NCBI GenBank assembly: GCA_965229005.1
Contig: CBDDIP010000002.1
Span: forward strand, 868,001 to 932,000
Direction: 5' to 3'
From: CBDDIP01 sp965229005
Lineage (GTDB): Bacteria > Actinomycetota > Acidimicrobiia > Acidimicrobiales > Ilumatobacteraceae
DNA: 64,000 nucleotides
Shown here one piece after another: positions 43,008-51,897 of the stretch. A program made the position numbers and the translations under genes. Numbering within the stretch: the stretch's first letter is position 1; the number at the start of each line of letters is the position of its first letter. A model generated the notes under the pieces. The model was not told the DNA's origin and searched no databases. It saw only the letters and a program-made list of their open reading frames with translations.

Positions 43008-44071
43008 CAGGGGTGCGCGGTCTCGTCACCGTGATGATCCCGTCGTACAACTACATCCAGTACCTGCGCGAGTGCGTGGAGAGCGCAGCGACCCAGGAGG
43101 GCGTCGACCTCGACATCGCCCTGGTCGACAACGCGTCCACCGACGGATCGCTCGACCTCGCCTACGAGCTGGCGAAGGAGTTCGACACGGTGCGGGTGGT
43201 GGTCCATCCCGACAACGGCGGGATCATCACCTCGTTCAACCGCTGCCGCGAGGAGATCCGCGGCGAGTACGCCGTGCTGCTGTGCGCCGATGACGCGCTG
43301 GTCCCCGGATCGCTGGCTCGATCGGTGGCGTTCATGGACGCTCATCCGAACGTCGGTCTCGTGTACGGACGGGCGATCGACTTCCTCGACGTCGCCGATG
43401 TGCCCGCCGAGGAGTACGTGGGCCGCGACGTCCCGCCGATCGTCTTCCCCGGTGCGTCGTGGGTCGATCGGCGTTGCGACACCGCCTCGAACCCGATCCG
43501 CACGCCGGAGGTGGTGATGCGCTCGTCGGTGACGCTGGCCTCCGGACGCCTCGAGACCGACCTGCCGTTCACGAGCGATCTGAACATGTGGTTGCGGATG
43601 GCAGCGCTCGCCGACGTCGCGTTCCTGCCCAGCCACGCGCAGGCGCTGTACCGCAAGCACACGAACAACTTCGGCGCGCCGTTCCTCAACACCGGCTCGG
43701 CGTTCCCCGACCTGCAGGCCCGGTGGAAGGCGTTCGCCCGGTTCTTCGAGAACCTCGGCAACGACCCGAGGCGGGCTGCGTGGGAGGCCACGGCTCGGCG
43801 CACCATCGGTCGCGAAGCCCGCTACGAGGCAACGCGAGCGTTCGTCAAGCTCGACGACGATCGGCGTGACGAGGTCGTCGCCCAGCTGTTCGAGCTCGCC
43901 GAGGACGCCGACCCTGGCGGTTCGTCTCGTCTGGAGCAGCTCGGCTGGTCGTTGCGCCGTCGCCTCGGCCCGCACCGGTCGAAGACGTTCCCGCTGTTCC
44001 TGCCGCGGGGCGCCACCGTGCGCATCCGCCGGCATCGCGCCGAGCAGCGCCGCCTCAGCCTCGGCGGCTGA
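43004..44071 (+). CDS. GT2 family glycosyltransferase
   Basis: A 355-aa GT-A enzyme. VTVMIPSYNYIQYLRECVES opens the fold, VDNASTDGS binds the nucleotide and CADDALVPGS (about 93-102) is the D-x-D-like site. NMWLRMAALADVAFLP follows. It overlaps the C-methyltransferase by four bases, so it may transfer the branched sugar made by that cassette. A pair of hairpins lies downstream. Confidence 0.86.
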   Translation: MTGVRGLVTVMIPSYNYIQYLRECVESAATQEGVDLDIALVDNASTDGSLDLAYELAKEFDTVRVVVHPDNGGIITSFNRCREEIRGEYAVLLCADDALVPGSLARSVAFMDAHPNVGLVYGRAIDFLDVADVPAEEYVGRDVPPIVFPGASWVDRRCDTASNPIRTPEVVMRSSVTLASGRLETDLPFTSDLNMWLRMAALADVAFLPSHAQALYRKHTNNFGAPFLNTGSAFPDLQARWKAFARFFENLGNDPRRAAWEATARRTIGREARYEATRAFVKLDDDRRDEVVAQLFELAEDADPGGSSRLEQLGWSLRRRLGPHRSKTFPLFLPRGATVRIRRHRAEQRRLSLGG

Positions 44072-44085
44072 CGACCCGGCCCGAT

Positions 44086-44126
44086 CCGAGTACGGAGCGC
44101 GCGGTGAGCGCGCGTCCGATACTCGG
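44086..44126. terminator. Hairpin, first of two tandem copies
   Basis: CCGAGTA ... TACTCGG outer stem, inner CGGA/TCCG and CGCGC/GCGCG stems, loop GGTGA. It lies between convergent genes (GT2 on plus, GT4 on minus). A close copy is at 44138-44179. Confidence 0.6.
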
Positions 44127-44137
44127 GTCTGATCCAT

Positions 44138-44179
44138 CCGAGTACGGAGTGCGCGGTGAGCGCGCGTTCGATACTCCGG
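44138..44179. terminator. Hairpin, second tandem copy
   Basis: Near-identical copy of the hairpin at 44086-44126 (same GAGTACGGAG...GCGCGCGTTCGATACTC layout, a few substitutions). Compensation is partial. The pair could act as a bidirectional terminator or be a small repeat family. Confidence 0.55.
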
Positions 44180-44200
44180 CCCGATCCGGAGCAGTCGGGA

Positions 44201-45331
44201 TCACGGACGTTGACGGGCGGCTTCGAGGAGCAGGTCGACGATGTGCCTGGCGTTGTCGGTCGCGTCGAACTGCTTGCTGACGAGTTGCTGCGCGGCACGT
44301 GCCAGCTCGACGCGTCGTGCCGGGTCGTCGATCAGCGTGCGCAGCGCGCTGGTGAGCGCCTCGACGTCGTCGAGCGGGACGAGCACGCCGGTCTCGCCGT
44401 CGCGCACGATCTCGTGGATCGCGCCGACGTCGGTGGACACGAGCGCCATCCCGGCGGCGCCGGCCTCGGACAGCACCATCGGCAGGCAGTCGCCGAGGGT
44501 GGGGAGGCAGAAGACGTGTGAACGTCGGTAGAGCTCGATCAGCTCGGGCGTGTTCGGTGACAGCCCGTGGTGGACGGAGACGAAGGGGACCTCGTCGACG
44601 TCGTCACGCGTGACGATGTCGATGTGGAACTCCCGGCTCGGCGGGTCGGCAGCGAGACGGCGTGCCGCTTCGACGAGCAGGTGGCCGCCCTTGCGGCGCA
44701 GATCGCCGCCGACGAACAGGATGCTCACCGGTCCGTCGGTCGACTTCTCGCCGAGGTCGACGTGCCACCTGGCCACCTCGACACCGGGGGCGATCGCCGT
44801 GATCCTCTCGGCGGCGACGCCGTAGTCGTCGACGAGGCTGCAGCGGGTCCACTCGGACCACGTGACGAGGTGGGCCGCCTTGCGGTAGCAGCGCGCGTTG
44901 AGCCGGCGCTTGATCGCTTCCACCGGTGGCGACGACGTGCCGTGGCTGTAGTGCTCACCGAGCTCGTCGTACTGCACCGGTGTCGCGTCGAGCGACACGA
45001 TCGTCGGGATGCGGTCCATCCATCTGCCGAGCAGCACGGCGGGCACCTGCGAGTGGACGAACATCGCATCGATCGGCCGCTTCGCCCGTGCCCTGCGGAT
45101 CGCACGGCGGGCCCGCATGCCGGCGCGGACGGTCCAGTTGCGAAAGCCGGGCAGGCGAGCTGCGGCGCCATCGACGTCGAAGCGGATCGGGAGGAACTCC
45201 GGCTCGATGCGGCCATCCGCAGGGACGAGCCGCTTGAGGTTGTCCGCGTGCGTGATGTGCCCCAGCGTCTGCTCGAGCACGAACGCGATCTGCGGCCGGT
45301 GAGGGGTCGAGGTGGTGGAGTGCTCCGTCAT
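44201..45331 (-). CDS. GT4 family glycosyltransferase
   Basis: A 376-aa GT-B enzyme. FVLEQTLGHITHADNLKRLV starts the N-domain; VSILFVGGDLRRKGGHLLVEA opens the C-domain; PTLGDCLPMVLSEAGAAGMALVSTDVG replaces the usual E-x7-E with D-C-L-P-x4-E, so the first acidic residue is Asp. It resembles the GT4 at 5369-6484 across its length. Confidence 0.84.
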   Translation of the reverse strand: MTEHSTTSTPHRPQIAFVLEQTLGHITHADNLKRLVPADGRIEPEFLPIRFDVDGAAARLPGFRNWTVRAGMRARRAIRRARAKRPIDAMFVHSQVPAVLLGRWMDRIPTIVSLDATPVQYDELGEHYSHGTSSPPVEAIKRRLNARCYRKAAHLVTWSEWTRCSLVDDYGVAAERITAIAPGVEVARWHVDLGEKSTDGPVSILFVGGDLRRKGGHLLVEAARRLAADPPSREFHIDIVTRDDVDEVPFVSVHHGLSPNTPELIELYRRSHVFCLPTLGDCLPMVLSEAGAAGMALVSTDVGAIHEIVRDGETGVLVPLDDVEALTSALRTLIDDPARRVELARAAQQLVSKQFDATDNARHIVDLLLEAARQRP

Positions 45332-45412
45332 GTCCGCGGTGCACCGGATCGGCCGCCAGTGGCGGGCTCGCGTCGCGATGGCATCGCCACGATAGTGGCC
45401 GGATCGGGCTGC

Positions 45413-46876
45413 TCAGCCGCCGGAGGCTGCCAGGGCGTCCGGGTCGTAGCCGGCGTCGACGAGGTCGCTGCGGATCTCTGCGACGTACTCGGCCGGCATC
45501 CGTGCGAGCTGCGCCGGGGTCAGCTTCTGCCACAGCTCGACCTCGTGCTCGATCAGCAGCGCGCTGCCGGGCTGGTACTCGTTCTGCGCACGGACGAGCG
45601 TGACCGTCATGGCCAGCGCGAGGACTGCGGTGATGCCGCAGGCGACGAGCGCGATCGGGATGGACAACGCAGGGCGGGAAGCTCGCGCCGTCGTGACGGC
45701 CTGACCGAGCATCGCCAGGGCGCCGGCGAGGGCGACCGCCATCCCGATCTCGGCAACGTAGAGCAGCCGCGGGTCGACGCCACCGTTGAACGTCAGCGGT
45801 AGGACGCCGCCGGCGATGAGCGCCGCACCGAGCAGCACGACGCGCAGGTTGGCCGAGCGCGGCTGGAGGACGATGGCGAGTGCGAAGAAGGCGAGGAGTG
45901 GCAGGAGCGTGGTCGCGGCGATCGAGAACGGGACGCCCTTGAACGTGTAGTACATGCCGTAGACCAGGCTGCGCACCGGGTTGTCGCCCTCGTTGAAGCG
46001 TGAGCCCAACGAACCCGCCGGCATCACCGCGGTCCGGTAGGCGAGGTAGGCGCCGGTGACGATGATCAGCGGGGCGGCGACGAGCAGCCAGCTGCGCCGG
46101 CCGTCGCGGCGGATGAGGCCCGTCCACAGCAGCGACACCTGGCCGGTGAGGTGGCGCAGCAAGCCGGGTGCGGCGGCGCTGCCGTCGGTGTCTCGCTCGG
46201 CCGCCGTCCGCTCGGTCTCCAGGTACCACCACAGCAGCAGTGCCATCGGCACCAGCGCGACGCCGATCTCCTTGGACAGCACGGCGAGCACCAGCGCGAC
46301 GTTGACCAGCACCAGATCGCGAGTGCGCCGGCTGTCGTGGTAGCGAGCGAGCATCAGCAGCCCGCCGACGACGAAGACGGCAGCGAGCGAGTCGGACCGC
46401 TCGCCCATGTACAGGACGGTTGCGACGTTGCTGGCGATGACACCGAAGGCGACCGCACCGGCGAACGCGGCCCAGCCGGGCACGGAGGTCCGCTTGATGA
46501 GCCGCCACACGCCGAGCGTGACGATGAGGTGGAGGGCCAGGTTGGTGAGGTGGTAGCCCCACTTCGCCGTGCCCCACACCCGCCAGTCCAGCGCGAAGGA
46601 GACGCTGACGAGCGGCCGGTAGTACGGGTCGTTGTAGTTGAGCGTGTCGAACGGTCCCCAGAACGTCTTCACCGTCTCGCCGGCACCCCAACGGCGGGCG
46701 AGCACGTAGTCGTCCAGACGGAACCCGTACCCGATCGTGCGGGCGTAGACGGCGACGACGATGGCGACGATGGCGACGGGCGCCACCCAGCTCGGCAGGC
46801 GCGTGGCACGCGACTCGTTCGGCGCCTGCTCCTGCGTCACTGCTGCTGTGTCGATCACTCCGCCCCACCTCTCCAT
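45413..46876 (-). CDS. Polytopic GT-C type membrane protein
   Basis: A 487-aa membrane protein with roughly ten helices. After the first helix the loop has GYGFRLDDYVLARRW, and the D-D-Y motif is the kind of acidic pair used by GT-C lipid-linked glycosyltransferases. NYNDPYYRPLVSVSFALDW and WGYHLTNLALHLI resemble TMTC/ArnT-like enzymes. It probably transfers a sugar from a polyprenyl donor outside the cell. The C-terminal tail (about 435-487) is soluble and polar. Start ATG 46876. Confidence 0.72.
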   Translation of the reverse strand: MERWGGVIDTAAVTQEQAPNESRATRLPSWVAPVAIVAIVVAVYARTIGYGFRLDDYVLARRWGAGETVKTFWGPFDTLNYNDPYYRPLVSVSFALDWRVWGTAKWGYHLTNLALHLIVTLGVWRLIKRTSVPGWAAFAGAVAFGVIASNVATVLYMGERSDSLAAVFVVGGLLMLARYHDSRRTRDLVLVNVALVLAVLSKEIGVALVPMALLLWWYLETERTAAERDTDGSAAAPGLLRHLTGQVSLLWTGLIRRDGRRSWLLVAAPLIIVTGAYLAYRTAVMPAGSLGSRFNEGDNPVRSLVYGMYYTFKGVPFSIAATTLLPLLAFFALAIVLQPRSANLRVVLLGAALIAGGVLPLTFNGGVDPRLLYVAEIGMAVALAGALAMLGQAVTTARASRPALSIPIALVACGITAVLALAMTVTLVRAQNEYQPGSALLIEHEVELWQKLTPAQLARMPAEYVAEIRSDLVDAGYDPDALAASGG

Positions 46877-46943
46877 CCCGTCTCGTCCCCCTGTCCGCCC
46901 AGGGGGTTTTCGGATTGTTGGTCGGTCTGGATGGCGAAGTCAA

Positions 46944-46964
46944 TCAAGGTTGATCAAGCCTTGA
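46944..46964. promoter_or_regulatory. Palindromic site upstream of the GT-C gene
   Basis: TCAAGG and CCTTGA flank a perfect TTGATCAA palindrome in an AT-richer gap (46877-47074) between divergent genes. It may be a regulator binding site. No regulator gene is adjacent. Confidence 0.3.
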
Positions 46965-47074
46965 CGAAGAGCACACGGCGGAAACTCAAGGTTCCGTGAA
47001 GATCACGCTTCCCGCGTGGTCACCCTCCGCGGTCGGCGATCACAGCGAATGCTCGACCTCGTACATTGGTCGTC

Positions 47075-47734
47075 GTGGTGGTTCCCGACGTGCCGAGTGC
47101 CGCCGAAACGCACATCGTCGTGGCGCGGCAGATCGACGCTGCCCTGCACCTGCTGGCGCCTGCCGGCACGGTGGTCGGCGCCAGGGCCATCGATCCCGCC
47201 GACGAGGCATCGCTGCTCGCCGGCGACGACGCACCGGTGAGCGCCGTTGCGCGACGCCGGCACGAGTTCGCCAGCGGACGACGGCTGCTGCGAGCGTTGC
47301 TCGATGCGGACGTGGCCATCCCGGTGCGTGCCGACCGCGGCCCGCAACTGCCGGCGGGCTGGTGCGGGTCGTTGGCCCATGACGACGTGATCGTCGTCGG
47401 CGCGGTGGCGCCCGAACAGTCGTTCCGATCCATCGGCATCGACCTCGAGCCGGCCGTGCCCATGGAGGCGGACGTCGCGCGCATCGTGGTCCGCGACGAC
47501 GAAGCTGGCCTCGACGCGACCCTCGCCTTCGCGTTGAAGGAAGCGGCGTTCAAGGCGTGGAGCTCGCTCGGCGGACGCATGCTCGAGCACCACGACGTGC
47601 TCGTTCGTGCGCGCGACGGTCGCTCGGAGGCGCTGGTGCTCGATGGCGAGCTGACGATCCCGGGCCGCTTCACGACGGTCGCCGGCCGGTGGCTTGCGCT
47701 GGCGATGCTGCCCGCGGCCCAGGCCCGCCGCTGA
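47075..47734 (+). CDS. 4'-phosphopantetheinyl transferase (Sfp/EntD-like)
   Basis: About 220 aa. It attaches phosphopantetheine to carrier proteins. Motifs: GSLAHDDVIVVGAV, IGIDLEPAVPM with the Mg-binding Asp, and FALKEAAFKAWSSL with the Glu and Lys of the W/F-x-x-K-E-A-x-x-K signature. Start uncertain: GTG 47075, GTG 47078 and TTG 47066 are all possible. It may activate the ACP at 20387, the only carrier protein in view. Confidence 0.85.
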   Translation: MVVPDVPSAAETHIVVARQIDAALHLLAPAGTVVGARAIDPADEASLLAGDDAPVSAVARRRHEFASGRRLLRALLDADVAIPVRADRGPQLPAGWCGSLAHDDVIVVGAVAPEQSFRSIGIDLEPAVPMEADVARIVVRDDEAGLDATLAFALKEAAFKAWSSLGGRMLEHHDVLVRARDGRSEALVLDGELTIPGRFTTVAGRWLALAMLPAAQARR

Positions 47735-47791
47735 ACGGTCGCCGATAGGCTCCTGCGACCGGTGGCGCGACGAGGCGACGGCGCTGGGTCC

Positions 47792-48667
47792 ATGCGTTCG
47801 GTCGTTGCGGGGTGGTCCGTGGAGAACAACATCGACAGCGACGAGTGGGTGGAGAACATCGCACCGACGCGCCGCTGGAGCCCGCTCGCCCTGCTGCAGC
47901 CGTGGCGTCATCGCGAGCTGATCTACTTCTTCGCCCTCCGCGACGTGAAGGTCCGCTACAAGCAGGCGTTCCTCGGCGTCGCCTGGGCCGGCCTGCAACC
48001 GCTGCTCGGTGCTGTGGCCTTCACCCTGCTCTTCCACGGGCTCGCCGACCTCGAGGTGTCCAGCGATTCGTACTTCGGGTTCGCGCTCGTCGGGTTCATG
48101 ACGTGGACGTACTTCTCGGCGACGATGGGCGCCGGCACCAACAGCCTGCTGTGGAACGCGGAGCTGCTGACCAAGGTCTCGCTGCCGCGCATCGCGCTGC
48201 CGGTTGCCACGCTGCTGCCACCGCTCGTCGATCTCACCGTTGGTGCTGTGCTGGCGGTGATCGTCACCGTCGGGTGGGGCGGTGGCCTGTCGGCGGTCGG
48301 CCTGGTCGTCGGGTTGCCCGCTGGACTGCTGCTCCTCCTGCTCGCGACTGCCGGCCCGATCTTCATCTTCAGCGCGCTGATCGTGCGCTATCGCGATGCG
48401 GCGGTGCTCGTCGGCTTCGGGCTGCAGGTGTTCCTGTTCGTCAGCCCGGTGGGCTACCCGCCGGAGCTGGTGCCGACGCCGTGGCGCTCGATCCAGTACA
48501 TCAACCCGGTCGCCGGCGCGCTCGGTCTGCTGCGGTGGGCCCTTGCCGGCACCGAGCCCCCGACGCTCGCCGAGATCGGCACGTCCTTCGCGTCCGCACT
48601 CGTCATCTTCCTCGCCGGCGTCATCTACTTCCGTGCCAACGAGCGGCAGTTCGTGGACGTCATCTGA
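47792..48667 (+). CDS. wzm: ABC-2 type polysaccharide export permease
   Basis: About 291 aa with six membrane helices. LIYFFALRDVKVRYKQAFLGVAWAGLQPLL is the conserved N-terminal region of Wzm/TagG permeases. It forms a channel for undecaprenyl-linked polymer together with the ATPase coded next. Start uncertain (ATG 47792, GTG 47819 or GTG 47762). The stop TGA shares one base with the following ATG (TGATG). Confidence 0.9.
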   Translation: MRSVVAGWSVENNIDSDEWVENIAPTRRWSPLALLQPWRHRELIYFFALRDVKVRYKQAFLGVAWAGLQPLLGAVAFTLLFHGLADLEVSSDSYFGFALVGFMTWTYFSATMGAGTNSLLWNAELLTKVSLPRIALPVATLLPPLVDLTVGAVLAVIVTVGWGGGLSAVGLVVGLPAGLLLLLLATAGPIFIFSALIVRYRDAAVLVGFGLQVFLFVSPVGYPPELVPTPWRSIQYINPVAGALGLLRWALAGTEPPTLAEIGTSFASALVIFLAGVIYFRANERQFVDVI

Positions 48668-49890
48668 TGGGCGCGCCCGTGATCGAGCTCGACGGCGTCG
48701 GCAAGCGGTACCGGTTGGGTGAGCACCACGGCTCCGGCACCGATCTGCGCGAGACGATCGGCCGCGTCGTCGCGCGCGTTCGTGGCCGGCAGCGCAGCGT
48801 GCCGCGGGAGATCTGGTCGCTGCGCGACGTGTCGTTCACCGTGAACGAGGGCGAGGCGCTCGGCTTCATCGGGTCGAACGGTGCCGGCAAGAGCACGTTG
48901 CTGAAGGTGGTCAGCAACATCACCACGCCAACCGAGGGGAGCTGCCGCACGCGCGGCCGGATCGGTTCGCTGCTCGAGGTCGGCACCGGGTTCCATGGTG
49001 AGCTCACCGGGCTGGAGAACACGTACCTCAACGGCGCGATCCTCGGCATGAGCCGCCGCGACGTCAGCCGCCGGCTCGACGAGATCATCGAGTTCGCCGG
49101 GTTGGCGGACTTCATGGACACGCCGGTGAAGCGCTACTCGTCCGGCATGTACCTCCGGCTCGGGTTCGCCATCGCGGCGCACCTCGAGGCGGACATCCTC
49201 GTCGTCGACGAGGTGCTCGCCGTGGGCGACGCCGAGTTCCAGCGACGCTGCCTCGGCAAGATGAGCGAAGTCGAGCAGAGCGGTCGCACGGTGCTGTTCG
49301 TCAGCCACAACATGGACGCGATGGCCCGCCTGTGCCAGCAGGTGATCTGGCTCGACAAGGGTCGGGTGCGGGCGATCGGCGACGCGGCCTCCGTCATCGG
49401 CGAGTACACCCGGACCACCGCCGGGCCGGCCAACGTCGCCGCGTTCGATCTCGACGAGTCGGCGGCGGCGCAGATCACGAGCGTCTCGCTCGTCGACGAC
49501 GCGGGCACTCCGCAAGCGGTGCTGAACACGTGGACGCCGGCCTGGATCCAGATCGACGTGCTCGTCACTCGCACGGTCCCAGGGCTCGACGCGTGTGCGA
49601 TGTTGACCACGAGTGGCGGCGTCAGCCTGATGAACGAGGCGCTCAGCGACACCTCCCAGTCCGGTGACTACCCGCCCGGCCGGCACCGGTTCCGCTGCCC
49701 CGTCCCGGCGATCTTCACGCCGGGGGAGTACGTGGTCGGTGCGTGGCTCGGCACCGCCTACGAGACGATGCAGTACGACGACAGCCTGCTCTCGTTCTCG
49801 ATCGACGGCGACGACGCCGAGCGTCCGCACCGGCGGCTGCACCTCCGCACGCCGTGGGCCGTCGACGCGCTCGGCGCGGACGGTGCTTGA
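48667..49890 (+). CDS. wzt: ABC exporter ATPase with C-terminal polysaccharide-binding domain
   Basis: A 407-aa ATPase. Walker A GSNGAGKST, the signature YSSGMYLRLGFAIA, Walker B ILVVDEVLAVGD and the H-loop FVSHNMDAM are all present. Residues from about 265 form a beta-rich Wzt C-terminal domain, which in other systems recognises the end group of the finished chain. Hence chains exported here may be capped, for instance by methyl or acyl groups. Confidence 0.92.
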   Translation: MGAPVIELDGVGKRYRLGEHHGSGTDLRETIGRVVARVRGRQRSVPREIWSLRDVSFTVNEGEALGFIGSNGAGKSTLLKVVSNITTPTEGSCRTRGRIGSLLEVGTGFHGELTGLENTYLNGAILGMSRRDVSRRLDEIIEFAGLADFMDTPVKRYSSGMYLRLGFAIAAHLEADILVVDEVLAVGDAEFQRRCLGKMSEVEQSGRTVLFVSHNMDAMARLCQQVIWLDKGRVRAIGDAASVIGEYTRTTAGPANVAAFDLDESAAAQITSVSLVDDAGTPQAVLNTWTPAWIQIDVLVTRTVPGLDACAMLTTSGGVSLMNEALSDTSQSGDYPPGRHRFRCPVPAIFTPGEYVVGAWLGTAYETMQYDDSLLSFSIDGDDAERPHRRLHLRTPWAVDALGADGA

Positions 49891-49897
49891 GCGCTCG

Positions 49898-50902
49898 TCA
49901 GCCGGTCGAGCGCGTTCGCCGCGGCCTCAGGCGAGCCACCGCGGCGATCGCCCTCCGGACGCTCGACGGCAGCGCGCGCTCGACGATGCGCAGGCTCTGC
50001 CGCCTGCCGTAGCCGTGCAGACCGGGCATGGCGATCGATCGGACTGCCATGCGCCGGGCCTCGCCGTTGCGTCCCTGTTCGACGAGCGCGGTGGCGATCT
50101 CGCGCATCGCGTAGCCACGGCTGGCCCGCCACGCATCGCGGCAGTCGGCACGGAGGTCCGCCGGCAGTGCGTCGAGGAAGCTCAGCCGCTGCCGTTCCCG
50201 GCGCTCGACGCTCGTGCCCGTCCAGATGCCGCCGTTGTGGAGCCGGTAGACGCCCATCACCGCACCGACGCCGACGGCGGGCCCGTGGGCCGTGGCCTCG
50301 AGGTACAGCGGCCAGTCACCGAACTCGGCGTCGTCGTACGACGGCGGCAGATCGGCGAGTGCGCTTCGCCGGATGAGCGGTGAACAGCCTGGTACGTGGT
50401 TGCCGAGGATGAGATCGCAGCGATTGAGCTCCGCCGTGCCAAAGCTCGTCGTCTCGACGATCGCTCCCGTCGCTTGATCCAATTTGTCGACGTCGTGGAA
50501 GCACATCGAGCAATCCGGACGGCCCCGCAGCAGGGCGACCTGACGCGCGAGCTTGTGCGGATCTGTCCAGTAGTCGTCACCGTCGAGCGTGGCAATGAAC
50601 TCACCCCGCGCAGCATCGAGCGCCTGCCGCCAAAGTCGGTTGCTGCACTCGTTCTTCGGAGTTCGCATGAGCGTCCAGGCTGCGCCTGTAGCCGCTTGCA
50701 CCTCCTCGATGACCGACATCGTTGCATCGGTCGAGCAGTCCTCCGTGATGAACAGCTCGACATCGAAGTCCGTCTGTTGGTTCAGGATGCCGTACAGCGA
50801 CTCAGCGATGAATGGCTCGTGGTTGTACGTGAGGAGGATCACCGATACGACCGGTTCAGGCCCTCCGGCGTGGTCCGGAGTGCTGTCGCCATTCGATGTC
50901 AT
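49898..50902 (-). CDS. GT2 family glycosyltransferase
   Basis: A 334-aa GT-A enzyme. VSVILLTYNHEPFIAESLYGIL, ITEDCSTDAT, LDGDDYWTDPHKLARQ (the D-x-D region near 109-115) and AEFGDWPLYLEAT follow in family order. Seven bases separate its end from the wzt stop on the opposite strand. Confidence 0.87.
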   Translation of the reverse strand: MTSNGDSTPDHAGGPEPVVSVILLTYNHEPFIAESLYGILNQQTDFDVELFITEDCSTDATMSVIEEVQAATGAAWTLMRTPKNECSNRLWRQALDAARGEFIATLDGDDYWTDPHKLARQVALLRGRPDCSMCFHDVDKLDQATGAIVETTSFGTAELNRCDLILGNHVPGCSPLIRRSALADLPPSYDDAEFGDWPLYLEATAHGPAVGVGAVMGVYRLHNGGIWTGTSVERRERQRLSFLDALPADLRADCRDAWRASRGYAMREIATALVEQGRNGEARRMAVRSIAMPGLHGYGRRQSLRIVERALPSSVRRAIAAVARLRPRRTRSTG

Positions 50903-50985
50903 GAACGTCGGACGATAGTCTCTCCGAACCTGTCAATGACCGGGAGGGCAACCCTCTGACAGAGGCACACGACCACGACGACGAG

Positions 50986-51897
50986 GTGCCAGAGGGGTAT
51001 CGATCCTTCGAGTTCGCCGCATCTAACGCGCACGAGGGTCGGTGCGTCGAGCTTCGCTCGAGTGGATCGTGGCTGATCGAACGGTCGGTCCCGGGCTCGC
51101 CGGATCTGCTCGATGCCGTCAACTGCTATCCCTTGCTCGTCTGCGCGGATTGGTCGGCGCTCGGCGGCGACCTGGAGGCGCTCACGGGCGTCGTATCCGT
51201 CACCGCGGTGACGGACCCCATGCTGCATGCGCCTGAAGAGGTGCTACGCGCGGCGTTCCCGGATCTGCTCCGGCCGTACAAGCAGCACCTCGTCGTCGAC
51301 CTCGTGTCCTACGACGACAGGCAGCCAAGCGCGCACCACCGGCGAAACGTCGCCCGAGGACGTCGCGAGTGCACGGTGGCCAGAGTCGAGCCGTCGAGGG
51401 CGGGCGACGAGTGGGTCGCTCTCTACGCGCAACTTGTCGCTCGACACGAGGTGAGCGGGCGGGCCGACTTGCCGGATGCATCACTCCGCGCACAGTTGCT
51501 GGCGCCCGGAGCGATGGTGTGGCGTGCTGACGTCGACGGCCAGTTGGCCGGCATGATCGTCTGGATGAGGACCGGCTCGCACGCGTACTACCACCTCGGC
51601 GCCTACACGCCAATCGGCTACTCGTCGCGCGCTGCCTTCGCTCTGTTCGACGCCGCATTGAGAGATCTGGCTGAATCGGCCACGCACGCAGTGCTCGGCG
51701 CAGGGGCGGGAGTCGACGCAGGAGGCGAGGATGACGGGCTGGTGCGTTTCAAGCGCGGGTGGGGTACGAGCGAGCGAGTGGCTTACCTCGGTGGCCGAGT
51801 GGTCAACCGAACTGCGTACGACCGACTCTCTGGCGCTCACGCAGCAGGGCCGTACTTTCCGTCGTACCGGGCTCCCAGCGATGTCAGACGGGGTTGA
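50986..51897 (+). CDS. GNAT/FemAB-like acyltransferase
   Basis: A 303-aa protein with two GNAT-like halves. QHLVVDLVSYDDRQPSAHHRRNVARGRRECTV begins the second, and VWRADVDGQLAGMIVWMRTGSHAYYHLGAYTPIGYSSRAAFALFDAAL is typical of the Acetyltransf_6 (FemAB-like) group. It probably adds an acyl or aminoacyl group to an amino sugar. GTG 50986 taken; a CTG at 50956 with GGGAGGG upstream is an alternative. Its stop abuts the methyltransferase stop on the other strand (TGATCA). Confidence 0.72.
   Translation: MPEGYRSFEFAASNAHEGRCVELRSSGSWLIERSVPGSPDLLDAVNCYPLLVCADWSALGGDLEALTGVVSVTAVTDPMLHAPEEVLRAAFPDLLRPYKQHLVVDLVSYDDRQPSAHHRRNVARGRRECTVARVEPSRAGDEWVALYAQLVARHEVSGRADLPDASLRAQLLAPGAMVWRADVDGQLAGMIVWMRTGSHAYYHLGAYTPIGYSSRAAFALFDAALRDLAESATHAVLGAGAGVDAGGEDDGLVRFKRGWGTSERVAYLGGRVVNRTAYDRLSGAHAAGPYFPSYRAPSDVRRG

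Noticed and set aside
44955..46943. Minus-strand frame of 662 codons
   Set aside because: Runs in a different frame through the GT-C and GT4 genes, whose motifs are clear in their own frames.
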